A stretch of DNA of 37,529 nucleotides, from IMG/VR virus record IMGVR_UViG_3300005613_000197, positions 1 to 37,529 of that record; one strand, given 5' to 3'. Under the pieces are notes generated by a model. That model was not told the DNA's origin, did not search any database, and saw nothing but the letters and a program-made list of their open reading frames with translations. Positions 22,212-30,055 of the stretch are shown here, piece after piece; within the stretch, counting starts at the first letter, position 1, and every line of letters starts with the position of its first letter. Made by a program: the position numbers and the translations under genes. The stretch comes from a virus.

Positions 22212-22241
22212 TTGAAAAAACAAATATTATTACTATAATTG
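22212..22241 (+). promoter_or_regulatory. Late-type promoter for scaffold and capsid genes
   Basis: TTG (22212-22214), 19-nt spacer, TATAATTG (22234-22241) followed by CATTACC. Leader about 25 nt to ATG 22270. Expected to drive the abundant capsid transcript. Confidence 0.65.
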
Positions 22242-22269
22242 CATTACCAAAATAAACAACCAAAACATT

Positions 22270-23361
22270 ATGAGTACTAAAGATCCATTTGCAGCCATAC
22301 CTTCGTTTAACAACACATTATCTTTTGAAGATCCTAAAGTTGATGAAATAGAAGAGGTACTAGAAGAAAAGGATAAGGAAGAAGTCATAGTAGATGAGGA
22401 TAAAGATAAAGAAGCAGAAATTGAGGATGTATTAGATACTACTAATTATACATTTGCTTCTGATGATGACGAGGAAATATCTGAAGCCATCGCAGAAGGG
22501 TTAGAGACAGATGAGAAGGATTTTGATTATAAAAAGTTGTACCAAAGTTTAGTTGATATTGGTACTTGGGTAGAAGTTGAGGGAATTGATGATATTTCTT
22601 TAGATAAAGAAACCTTTACAAAGATAGTTAAACTTCAGGAAGAGGAAAAAACTAAGGAAATAGAAGAGAAAATCTACTCTAATATAACAGATGAAGAAAA
22701 AGAGTTCTTTGATTTTAAAAGTAAGGGTGAGGGTGATTTAGCTGCATATATGCAAAATTTTATGCAAACTAAAAGATTGGAATCTATTCCAATGGAAACT
22801 GATCAAGATAAACTAAATGTTATTTTTTCATATTATACTACTGAACTAGGTAGGGATGAAAAATGGGCAAATAAGCAAATAGAAAGACTTATTAAAGATA
22901 TGGAAGTAGATGATGAGGCTACTTTAGCATACAATAAGTTAAATGAAAAGCTTAAAAAAGAGAAAGAACAGATATTAGCTCACCAACAACAACAAATTGA
23001 GTTAAAAGAGGCTGCTATAAAAGAGTATAAAAAAGGACTAAAAGATACCCTAAAAAGTAAAAATTTCGATAGTTCTAAAATTAATAATATAGTAAAGGGA
23101 TTGACGGAGGTTGATAAAACAGGATTTACAACCGTTGATAAGGCTTACTTAGAATTTAGAAATAACCCAGAGAAGTCTGTTCAGTTATTTCAATTTTTAA
23201 CAGATTATGATAAATTTGTTGAATCTATAACTTCTAATAAAGTTAATACCGAAAAGAAAAGGTTATTTCTTGAATTGAAAAACTCAAAAAATACCCCACA
23301 AGAGAGATTATACACTGAACAAAATAATAATACAAGGAAAATTAAAAACCCTTTAGGTTAA
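22270..23361 (+). CDS. Scaffolding-like protein (363 aa)
   Basis: Directly precedes the capsid gene. The N-terminal 90 residues are extremely acidic (repeated E/D/K stretches such as VDEIEEVLEEKDKEEVIVDE). The middle is helical with a coiled coil (KEKEQILAHQQQQIELKEAA), and the C-terminus is basic (NNNTRKIKNPLG), typical of scaffold proteins whose end binds the capsid. No protease motif seen. The call rests on composition and position, not on sequence similarity. Confidence 0.65.
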   Translation: MSTKDPFAAIPSFNNTLSFEDPKVDEIEEVLEEKDKEEVIVDEDKDKEAEIEDVLDTTNYTFASDDDEEISEAIAEGLETDEKDFDYKKLYQSLVDIGTWVEVEGIDDISLDKETFTKIVKLQEEEKTKEIEEKIYSNITDEEKEFFDFKSKGEGDLAAYMQNFMQTKRLESIPMETDQDKLNVIFSYYTTELGRDEKWANKQIERLIKDMEVDDEATLAYNKLNEKLKKEKEQILAHQQQQIELKEAAIKEYKKGLKDTLKSKNFDSSKINNIVKGLTEVDKTGFTTVDKAYLEFRNNPEKSVQLFQFLTDYDKFVESITSNKVNTEKKRLFLELKNSKNTPQERLYTEQNNNTRKIKNPLG

Positions 23362-23372
23362 AAAAGTAAACA

Positions 23373-25037
23373 ATGGGAAAAGAAGGATTTGATGCTAAAA
23401 TTTTAGGTAGAAACTTTAATGGAAGCACAGTAATTGGGGTAACACATAAGAAAGCCCTTGAAACTCAATTTGGTTATCTTGATCAAGTGTCTCTTACAGA
23501 GGCTGATTATGCTGATAACACTAAATCTATGGGTATGCTTGATTTATTTGAGCGTTCTCAATTGATTAGTACACCATTTTTGAGTGGTCCACTTAGGAAT
23601 CATGATGTTATTCTAGTAAATGGATTAAAAGGTGGTTTCCATTATGATGTGGAAATGGAGATAGAGAAACCAATCGTGGTTGAAGATGTTTCAGAAGGTG
23701 ACAATCTAGGTTTAGACGGTGCTGTTTTTCCTATAAAACTATCTTATCCTTTCTCCCCTGGTGATATAATTGGTTATGACCCTGTTGATGGTGTTCCTGT
23801 TATTGTGTCTGAGGATGAAGAAGTAGTTGATGAAGGTAATGGTTATGTACATTATGTACAAATAGCTATGGAGGGACGTGATTTGTCATTTCCAAAACAA
23901 AAACTTAAACCTGGTACAGAGTTCTTCAAAATTGATACACTTCAAAATGAATACTCTAAACAATTCTCAGCACCTGATCTTGGTGGTTTAAATCAAAGTA
24001 AAGTTACTTTGGAATACCGTTTGGGTGACATCAGGGGTACACAAGTTGGTTGGTCAGAATACGCTAACGTTCTAAATATAGATGGTAAGCAGTCTGATAA
24101 ACTTTCTAAACGTATTAACAACGTTAAAGAGAAATTAGGTGGTGAGTTTTTTATGTATGCAGGTCTTACTAAAAATAACAAACTAGACCCGCAAGCTACA
24201 AGGATTCAGCCTATTATGGAAGGGTTGGTTGTTGCTGAAAACATGAAACTTACTGCAATGGGTTTGATGTTTAACAGAGGCGCAACTATTACTGGTGTTA
24301 ATGGTAGTAAAACTGTTAATGAAGGTTTGTATCACCAACTACGTAGAGGACATAGGTTTACCTATAATAATATCGATGAGTTGCGTTTGTTGCTTCAAAA
24401 AGCAGCAGATGTTATGTTCCAAGGTACAGGTATTGCTCCTACTGATCGTCAAATTATGTTTGATGCTGGTACTAATGCTTATCACCTAGTACGTGAACTA
24501 TTTAAAAATGAATTTGTTTCAACAGTTCCATTCCATGTAGACCAAGATGTAGTTCCTGTACCTGTATTGATGGGTTCTGATAGACATAATTTGGAGTATG
24601 AGTCTTTCACAATTGGTAAAGCTTTCTTAAATGGTATAGGTCACGTAACTGTACGAGAAGAATCATCTTTGAATCATGATCATTTAGGTGATTATATTGA
24701 GCGTGGTTATAGTAGTGGTTATAGTAAACGTTCATGGACTTTAGTTATATGGGATATAACAGATACCAATTATTCAAACGCTCGTGATAGTAAATTACTA
24801 CCTGATGGTGTTAAAGTTGAAGAAGGTTCATTAGGTAAATCAAATATTTACTTAGTTCGACCTGAAAACATGCCTAACTTCCAAGTTAGTCGTACAAATG
24901 GTCCAAGTTTTAATGGTGGACCATACAGCCGTGCAACTATGGGTCATGAAATAACTTGTCTATCTTCTTTGTCAGGATTTGTTGCAGATAAGAGTAGAGT
25001 AGTTATTATCGAGAAAAACGATACTGATACATTTTAA
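23373..25037 (+). CDS. Major capsid protein
   Basis: 554 aa, between a scaffold-like gene and a strong intercistronic hairpin, as expected for the most abundant virion protein. The N-terminal arm (KALETQFGYLDQVSLTEADY) is followed by an insert-like acidic part (EDEEVVDEGNG), then LGGEFFMYAGLTKNNKLDPQ, AENMKLTAMGLMFNRGA, and a conserved-looking ATRIQPIMEGLV. C-terminal strands include GHVTVREESSLNHDHLGDYI. An HK97-type fold is expected by context; I do not recognise a diagnostic motif. Confidence 0.8.
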   Translation: MGKEGFDAKILGRNFNGSTVIGVTHKKALETQFGYLDQVSLTEADYADNTKSMGMLDLFERSQLISTPFLSGPLRNHDVILVNGLKGGFHYDVEMEIEKPIVVEDVSEGDNLGLDGAVFPIKLSYPFSPGDIIGYDPVDGVPVIVSEDEEVVDEGNGYVHYVQIAMEGRDLSFPKQKLKPGTEFFKIDTLQNEYSKQFSAPDLGGLNQSKVTLEYRLGDIRGTQVGWSEYANVLNIDGKQSDKLSKRINNVKEKLGGEFFMYAGLTKNNKLDPQATRIQPIMEGLVVAENMKLTAMGLMFNRGATITGVNGSKTVNEGLYHQLRRGHRFTYNNIDELRLLLQKAADVMFQGTGIAPTDRQIMFDAGTNAYHLVRELFKNEFVSTVPFHVDQDVVPVPVLMGSDRHNLEYESFTIGKAFLNGIGHVTVREESSLNHDHLGDYIERGYSSGYSKRSWTLVIWDITDTNYSNARDSKLLPDGVKVEEGSLGKSNIYLVRPENMPNFQVSRTNGPSFNGGPYSRATMGHEITCLSSLSGFVADKSRVVIIEKNDTDTF

Positions 25038-25040
25038 TAA

Positions 25041-25066
25041 ATAGGTGGGATTAATTTCCCACCTAT
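25041..25066 (+). terminator. Strong hairpin after the capsid gene
   Basis: Perfect 10-bp stem ATAGGTGGGA (25041-25050) / TCCCACCTAT (25057-25066), 6-nt loop. Followed by AAAA, not T, so it is more likely an mRNA 3'-end protector or attenuator than a standard terminator. Related hairpin at 29230. Confidence 0.65.
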
Positions 25067-25086
25067 AAAACCAAACCAAACCAAAA

Positions 25087-25977
25087 ATGGAAGTACAACC
25101 AAATAAAATTTATAGAATACAAGAAAAAGTTACATCAAATACCCCATCAGGATTAAAAGAAAGGGGTAGGTTTAAGATGGTTGGAGATACATCAGAACCA
25201 GCAAAATGTAAATACGTAGGTAATTCACAATTTGGACATTACGATACAGGTTTAGATGAATCCTCATTGGAATTTAATGGTAAATCTAAGCAAGAGGTCA
25301 CTAAAATTCTTAAAGATAGAAAGACTCTTATTGACCACTTTAATAGAAAAAAAGAAGCATTTTTTAAATCAAATCCATCTGCAACTGAAACACAGTTTGT
25401 ATCCTTGCTAGGTGTGGAAATGCGACATGATACAGTTATTGATACATCTAGTTTAGATAACTATCTAAATTTATTTCTAGCGTTACGTGGTAATAAATTA
25501 ACCCCAGAAAGTGAAATAAATAACCCATTATATAACTCTTCTTTTTATGTATTAAAAGATACCGAAGGTAAAGAAGATAATGTAGATGAGTTCCTAGAGA
25601 AAAAACTTGCTGTTAATACTTGGTTTGGTAGTACCGTTAAAGATAATTCAGATAAAGTTAAAGAGTACTTACAGTATGTTGGGGCTTTATCAATAGGTAG
25701 AAAAGCATCTTTATCGGTTTTGATGGGAATATTTGATCACTTTATTAGTGATGTATCTAAGTTAGAGAAACTATATGATGCAATAACTAAAGACCCTTAT
25801 GAAAAGGTCAAAATAATTAACAAAGTTAGGAAGCTTAAGAAAAGTAAAGTAATTACTGTTAGTGCTGGTATTTGGTATTTTGAAGGAGAGGCTATTGGTA
25901 GAAGTGATGAAGAGTCTTATAGTATCTTAACTAAGGAAGGTAATGAAAATTTACTTGATACTTTGATCGATAAATAA
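25087..25977 (+). CDS. Putative virion protein (296 aa)
   Basis: MEVQPNKIYRIQEKVTSNTP, then KQEVTKILKDRKTLIDHFNR, SATETQFVSLLGVEMRHDTV and a C-terminal KLKKSKVITVSAGIWYFEGE followed by EAIGRSDEESYSILTKEGN. The C-terminal beta segment with 'G.w.f.g..iG.s.e.s' looks like a small beta domain. Located between capsid and connector-like genes, so likely a head or connector protein. Its stop overlaps the next start by 1 nt. Confidence 0.6.
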   Translation: MEVQPNKIYRIQEKVTSNTPSGLKERGRFKMVGDTSEPAKCKYVGNSQFGHYDTGLDESSLEFNGKSKQEVTKILKDRKTLIDHFNRKKEAFFKSNPSATETQFVSLLGVEMRHDTVIDTSSLDNYLNLFLALRGNKLTPESEINNPLYNSSFYVLKDTEGKEDNVDEFLEKKLAVNTWFGSTVKDNSDKVKEYLQYVGALSIGRKASLSVLMGIFDHFISDVSKLEKLYDAITKDPYEKVKIINKVRKLKKSKVITVSAGIWYFEGEAIGRSDEESYSILTKEGNENLLDTLIDK

Positions 25978-26645
25978 TGACGATAAGTGAGGCTTATATA
26001 AGTTTTTTAACAAAAGTAAACCAAAATTATAAATCTAATAATATAACAGCATCCAAAGATCGTTTTATTAGGCTTTATAATGAGGAGCAAGTTAGATATA
26101 TTGAGCTTATATTAGAGAGAAAGAATGATGATGAAATAAGGCAAATAAATAAGTTTTTAACTTCTAAAGTCTTAAATACATCAACAATTCAAGATACTAA
26201 ATTTACATTCAGTTTACCAGATGATTTTCTTGACTTTTCAAGTGCATTTAGTAAAGTTTCTACAACAAATTGTAAAGATATAAGAGTCAGTCTTTTTGAA
26301 ATAAAAGATTTTAATACCGAACAAGTTCTTTTAGATAATAACAATAAGCCATCTTTATCATATAGAGAAGCTCCTTGTTATATAGGAAATGAATCTATAA
26401 ATATATTTACAGAAGGATTTAATGTTGATAGTGTTACGTTATCATATTATAGGTATCCAAATAATGTAGATATAGAGGGGTACATTCATATAGGCTCAAA
26501 TATTGCCTCAAGTAATGTAGATCCAGAGGGAGATAACGCTTTTATAAACAAAGTTATTTCGGGATGTGCTGAAAGTTTCTTTAGAAATTATGGAGATACA
26601 ACACAAGTTCAAATAAACAAAGATAGAATAATTAACAATAACTAA
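25977..26645 (+). CDS. Head-tail connector-like protein (222 aa)
   Basis: MTISEAYISFLTKVNQNYKS, helical first part (KDRFIRLYNEEQVRYIELIL), then beta-rich FTFSLPDDFLDFSSAFSKVS and VDSVTLSYYRYPNNVDIEGY. The 'ea...fl.....n...nrf...i.....' helices followed by 'lP.Dfl......' and 'l.YyryP..vd' are the pattern of connector/adaptor proteins in Bacteroidota phages, known by context. Position after capsid fits. Confidence 0.65.
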   Translation: MTISEAYISFLTKVNQNYKSNNITASKDRFIRLYNEEQVRYIELILERKNDDEIRQINKFLTSKVLNTSTIQDTKFTFSLPDDFLDFSSAFSKVSTTNCKDIRVSLFEIKDFNTEQVLLDNNNKPSLSYREAPCYIGNESINIFTEGFNVDSVTLSYYRYPNNVDIEGYIHIGSNIASSNVDPEGDNAFINKVISGCAESFFRNYGDTTQVQINKDRIINNN

Positions 26646-26671
26646 AAATTTAACTTAAACAAAAGATTATT

Positions 26672-29215
26672 ATGATTCGAGGACACAATAGCTCGTACAG
26701 TCACCAATTCGTATTATCCCCAACTACCCCTCTAACTTCTGGAGGTTCACTACAATTAGTAGATGGTCAGATAGGTTTGTTTTCAGTAGACAAAACTAAT
26801 GCTAACGGATTAGAGGCAAAAGCTTCTCTTGCTGGTGCAACAAAAAAAGACAAGTTTGTATTAAGAGTTGGACATGGAAAAACCCAGTTTGCTGGTGATT
26901 CTTCTAACCGACCTTATCAAACAATTACTTTCACTAAAGATGATTTACTTGATGTAACCTTTGACCCTGCTAAACCAGTAGTACAATCACAGGTAACACT
27001 TGGTTACAATGGTGTACCAGGTACAGGTATTCAACTTCGTAAAAAACAAGCTACTACCATTTCAATGCGTTTGGTAGGGGATGCTATTTCTTGGATAGGT
27101 TATCCAAAAGGTCAAGCTGATCTAGTTTTCACATTATTTGGTGGTAATCCAGATGAGTGCGTTGATTGTGATGATCGTTGTGAAAATGTAAGTTGTAAGC
27201 CACTTATTGAGGACTTAGTAGAACGAATTAAAAATCATCAACTACGTCCAGGATCAACAGCTTCACCAACAGGTGTAAAAGTTTCTGATGGTGCTGCTTA
27301 TAAAGTGTCAGACGTTATAGATGTAATTCCTAATTACTCTTGTAGCCCAGCACCAACTCCAACTGCAACAGCTACTTATTATACTTTGAAACTTCAGGAT
27401 GAAGGTACACAAGAAGCCCTAGCGCAAGTTCAAGCTCAATATGTAGGTGAATCAATTGCCCGTACTTGGAGAGAAGGTATTACTTCAACTTATGAACTAC
27501 TAACTACTGGTTCTGCACCTGCTGCTTATTCCCCAACAACTCAAAATGAGTTATTGTTCGGTTGTGAATGTCCAAATGGTTATACACTAGCTGATGGTGG
27601 TTGGGTTTATGTAATGCAAACTGAAGATGATGGTGTTGATATTTCTGCAACCATCCTTGACGGTATCTTAGGTGTGTCTGACCATGCTGGTGCTATTTAT
27701 ACACTTACTAATCTAGGTGCTGCTGATGCTAGTCGTTCTGCTGGTACTTATACTGCTGTTGCATCAACTGCTAGTGCTTCTGGTACTGGTGCTACATTTA
27801 ATGTAGTTGTTAACGGCTCAGGTGCTGTTACTTCCCTTGAAGTAGTTGCAGAAGGTACTGGATATGTTGTAGGTGAAACTATCACTATTGCAGATAGTGT
27901 TTTAGGTAATGGTGGTGGTGCTGATTTTACATTTGATGTAGCCACACTAGCAACTGCCTCTTCAAGCATCACTAAAACTGTTTCAGATGCTGGTTTTGGT
28001 ACTTATGTTATAGTATTCCCAACGGAACTTACTGAAACACAAGAAGCTGCTATCCTAGCTGAGAATGGTTCTAATACTCTTACTGCTGAGGGTGAACAAA
28101 CTTCATTATGTATCCCTGATTCACAACCAAGTGATGTTGCTTGGGTTGCTGGTGATACTTGTACTGTTTCAACTAAGCAATTTCAAATAGACCTTAAAGA
28201 TACAGAGTGTGGTTTAAGTCGTTTGACTGAACTTCAAGAAACTTATACATCTTTAACTATTACAGAGGATACTTCAGTTACATTTGATAATTGTCGTAGA
28301 CGTTATTTGACAACTGTTACTAGTAATGTTGTATGTGAGGGTTGTGAAACTCCTGAGTACGAATTTGAAGCACCTTCTCCATTTGGTAGTTTTAAATGGG
28401 TAGAAGTACCAGTTGTAGCAACCGCTGTAACATCTTATACTTTTGCAGAGGCTACTGGGTTTGGTGTAACAGGAAGTACTGTAAGTGATATAGCTTCAAC
28501 TACATCTTCTGGATCAGGTACAGGTGCAACTTTCCAAGTAACTTCAAATGCTGCTGGCGATGCGCTTACTAAAATCACAATTACTAGTGCTGGTTCAGGT
28601 TATGCAGTAGGTGATACTATTACAATCGATGGTGGCGACATTTCAGGTGGTACATCAACTACTGATGATGTTACACTAACTATAACTGGTGTTGGGGGTT
28701 CTTACCCAACAAATTGTGAATGTGGTATTACTTTCAAAGCCAAGGAGTCATTCTTCTGTACTGATGCTAAACTAGCAGAAATGGTAGGTAACTTTACCCC
28801 ATCAGGAGTAACTATCCAAGTTTCAGGAGGTGAAGCACCATCTAAATTGATGGAAGGTTACGAATTTGTAACTATGCCTTTTAATGTATCTTATGATGCT
28901 CGTCATTACCGTGGTAGTGGTTGGGGTATGGATATTATGCCAAAAGAACGTACAACTTCTGCTAGACAGTTAGGTATTAGTACAGATGGTTCTTATGGAC
29001 AGAATTACATGCGAGGTTTTGAAACAAAATTAGAACCATGTTCTCAATATGATGCAATTACTATCCGTATCAAGAGAAACACCTTTGCTGGAACTCAAAG
29101 TCGTAGACAAGGGGAAGAGATACGTTATGTATTCTATTTTGATAGTGGTCGAATTTGTGACTATGCTACTTTCTTTAATGGGTTAGGTGGGGCACTTGAA
29201 TGTCCAACTACATAA
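26672..29215 (+). CDS. Large virion (tail or appendage) protein with duplicated domain (847 aa)
   Basis: An 847-aa beta-rich protein with high Thr/Ser/Gly/Ala content. Two copies of a small domain occur: SASGTGATFNVVVNGSGAV with GTGYVVGETITIAD (about 365-420) and SGSGTGATFQVTSNAAGDA with SGSGYAVGDTITIDGG (about 610-665), the 'GTGATF.V....G....v.i...GtGY.vGDtitI' unit known from phage tail and neck proteins. Cys-rich patches such as CVDCDDRCENVSCKP and TNCECGITF. The C-terminus has HYRGSGWGMDIMPKERTTSA. Likely a major tail or appendage protein. Confidence 0.7.
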   Translation: MIRGHNSSYSHQFVLSPTTPLTSGGSLQLVDGQIGLFSVDKTNANGLEAKASLAGATKKDKFVLRVGHGKTQFAGDSSNRPYQTITFTKDDLLDVTFDPAKPVVQSQVTLGYNGVPGTGIQLRKKQATTISMRLVGDAISWIGYPKGQADLVFTLFGGNPDECVDCDDRCENVSCKPLIEDLVERIKNHQLRPGSTASPTGVKVSDGAAYKVSDVIDVIPNYSCSPAPTPTATATYYTLKLQDEGTQEALAQVQAQYVGESIARTWREGITSTYELLTTGSAPAAYSPTTQNELLFGCECPNGYTLADGGWVYVMQTEDDGVDISATILDGILGVSDHAGAIYTLTNLGAADASRSAGTYTAVASTASASGTGATFNVVVNGSGAVTSLEVVAEGTGYVVGETITIADSVLGNGGGADFTFDVATLATASSSITKTVSDAGFGTYVIVFPTELTETQEAAILAENGSNTLTAEGEQTSLCIPDSQPSDVAWVAGDTCTVSTKQFQIDLKDTECGLSRLTELQETYTSLTITEDTSVTFDNCRRRYLTTVTSNVVCEGCETPEYEFEAPSPFGSFKWVEVPVVATAVTSYTFAEATGFGVTGSTVSDIASTTSSGSGTGATFQVTSNAAGDALTKITITSAGSGYAVGDTITIDGGDISGGTSTTDDVTLTITGVGGSYPTNCECGITFKAKESFFCTDAKLAEMVGNFTPSGVTIQVSGGEAPSKLMEGYEFVTMPFNVSYDARHYRGSGWGMDIMPKERTTSARQLGISTDGSYGQNYMRGFETKLEPCSQYDAITIRIKRNTFAGTQSRRQGEEIRYVFYFDSGRICDYATFFNGLGGALECPTT

Positions 29216-29229
29216 TTAAACAATTTAAT

Positions 29230-29260
29230 GGTGGGGGAGTAAAATCCCTCACCTATTTTT
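29230..29260 (+). terminator. Terminator after the 847-aa virion gene
   Basis: Stem GGTGGGGGA (29230-29238) / TCCCTCACC (29245-29253) with one G-U pair, 6-nt loop, then TATTTTT. Resembles the post-capsid hairpin but with a T-run. Confidence 0.7.
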
Positions 29261-29282
29261 AGACATTCATAAAAGAATAGTA

Positions 29283-29567
29283 ATGATAAATTATGATATA
29301 GAAATTCCAAAAGAGTCTCTTAAAAAAGGTTGTGATTATAAAACACGTGGTTATGTACGTCTTAGTTGCTACTTCCTAAAGAAAGGTGAAACTATTTATA
29401 ATAGTTTTGGAAATTGGTATGTTAGTAAAGGACCTAGTAACGTAGGAAATACTGACGAAGTAGGTGATTGGAGAGAAGGAGTAGATACCGATGGAAAATG
29501 GAAGTTACAGTATAATAAACCTGTTGAAGGGTGGACTACTGTGAAAGAATATGATATACCTGCATAA
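29283..29567 (+). CDS. Hypothetical protein (94 aa)
   Basis: MINYDIEIPKESLKKGCDYK, then TRGYVRLSCYFLKKGETIYN and KWKLQYNKPVEGWTTVKEYD. Small beta-rich protein, possibly a virion accessory piece given its place between two virion genes. No recognised family. Confidence 0.6.
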   Translation: MINYDIEIPKESLKKGCDYKTRGYVRLSCYFLKKGETIYNSFGNWYVSKGPSNVGNTDEVGDWREGVDTDGKWKLQYNKPVEGWTTVKEYDIPA

Positions 29568-29576
29568 AACTTAGAC

Positions 29577-29939
29577 ATGAAATATATATTAACTATACTA
29601 ATAGCCTTTTTAGGTTTTAACGTTTTTGCTCAAAGTTATGAACAAGGTGAGGAACTTGTTGGAGATGTGGGGGTTGACTCTTCTATAACATTTACCGTAG
29701 TAAATACAGATACCACAGGTTTAGCTAAAACATTAATAACTAATTCAGAAGATAGCTGTTATATTTTAGTTGATTCCACACAATCAACAATTTATACTAG
29801 TAATAATCTATTTATTAATTCTGAAAATATAATGGTACTATTACCAACTTATGCAGATGATGCGGCAGCAGGTTCAGGAGGTTTAATAACAGGACAACTA
29901 TATAAAACAGCTACTGGTGAGGTTCGTATTAAACTATAA
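29577..29939 (+). CDS. Short secreted-type protein, paralogue of the fiber N-terminus (120 aa)
   Basis: N-terminal signal peptide MKYILTILIAFLGFNVFAQ with predicted signal peptidase I cleavage after Gln19, then SYEQGEELVGDVGVDSSI. The same signal and mature start appear in the next 825-aa protein (GYEQGEKLEGDVGADSSI), so the two are paralogues. The rest is beta-rich and ends TGQLYKTATGEVRIKL. A Sec signal in a virion gene cluster is unusual; a secreted or periplasmic role is possible. Confidence 0.7.
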   Translation: MKYILTILIAFLGFNVFAQSYEQGEELVGDVGVDSSITFTVVNTDTTGLAKTLITNSEDSCYILVDSTQSTIYTSNNLFINSENIMVLLPTYADDAAAGSGGLITGQLYKTATGEVRIKL

Positions 29940-29958
29940 TACAATTATTAAATTACTA

Positions 29959-30039
29959 TTGATCTTTACCTTACTTATTTCTATAAATTCCTGTAAAGTC
30001 ATAAAACAAAAGAAACAGGATGAATGTCCTGTTTTTTAG
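29959..30039 (+). CDS. Doubtful lipoprotein-like mini-ORF (26 aa)
   Basis: From TTG 29959 the frame reads MIFTLLISINSCKVIKQKKQ and ends DECPVF at TAG 30037-30039. It looks like a lipoprotein signal with Cys at 12 and a basic tail, but the start is non-ATG and the end overlaps the terminator at 30014-30037. Could be the remnant of a lipoprotein gene. Confidence 0.25.
   Translation: MIFTLLISINSCKVIKQKKQDECPVF
30014..30037 (+). terminator. Rho-independent terminator before the fiber gene
   Basis: Stem AACAGGA (30014-30020) / TCCTGTT (30027-30033), 6-nt loop, T-run to 30037. Separates the 120-aa paralogue from the 825-aa gene. Confidence 0.8.
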
Positions 30040-30055
30040 TTTATAAATAAAACCA

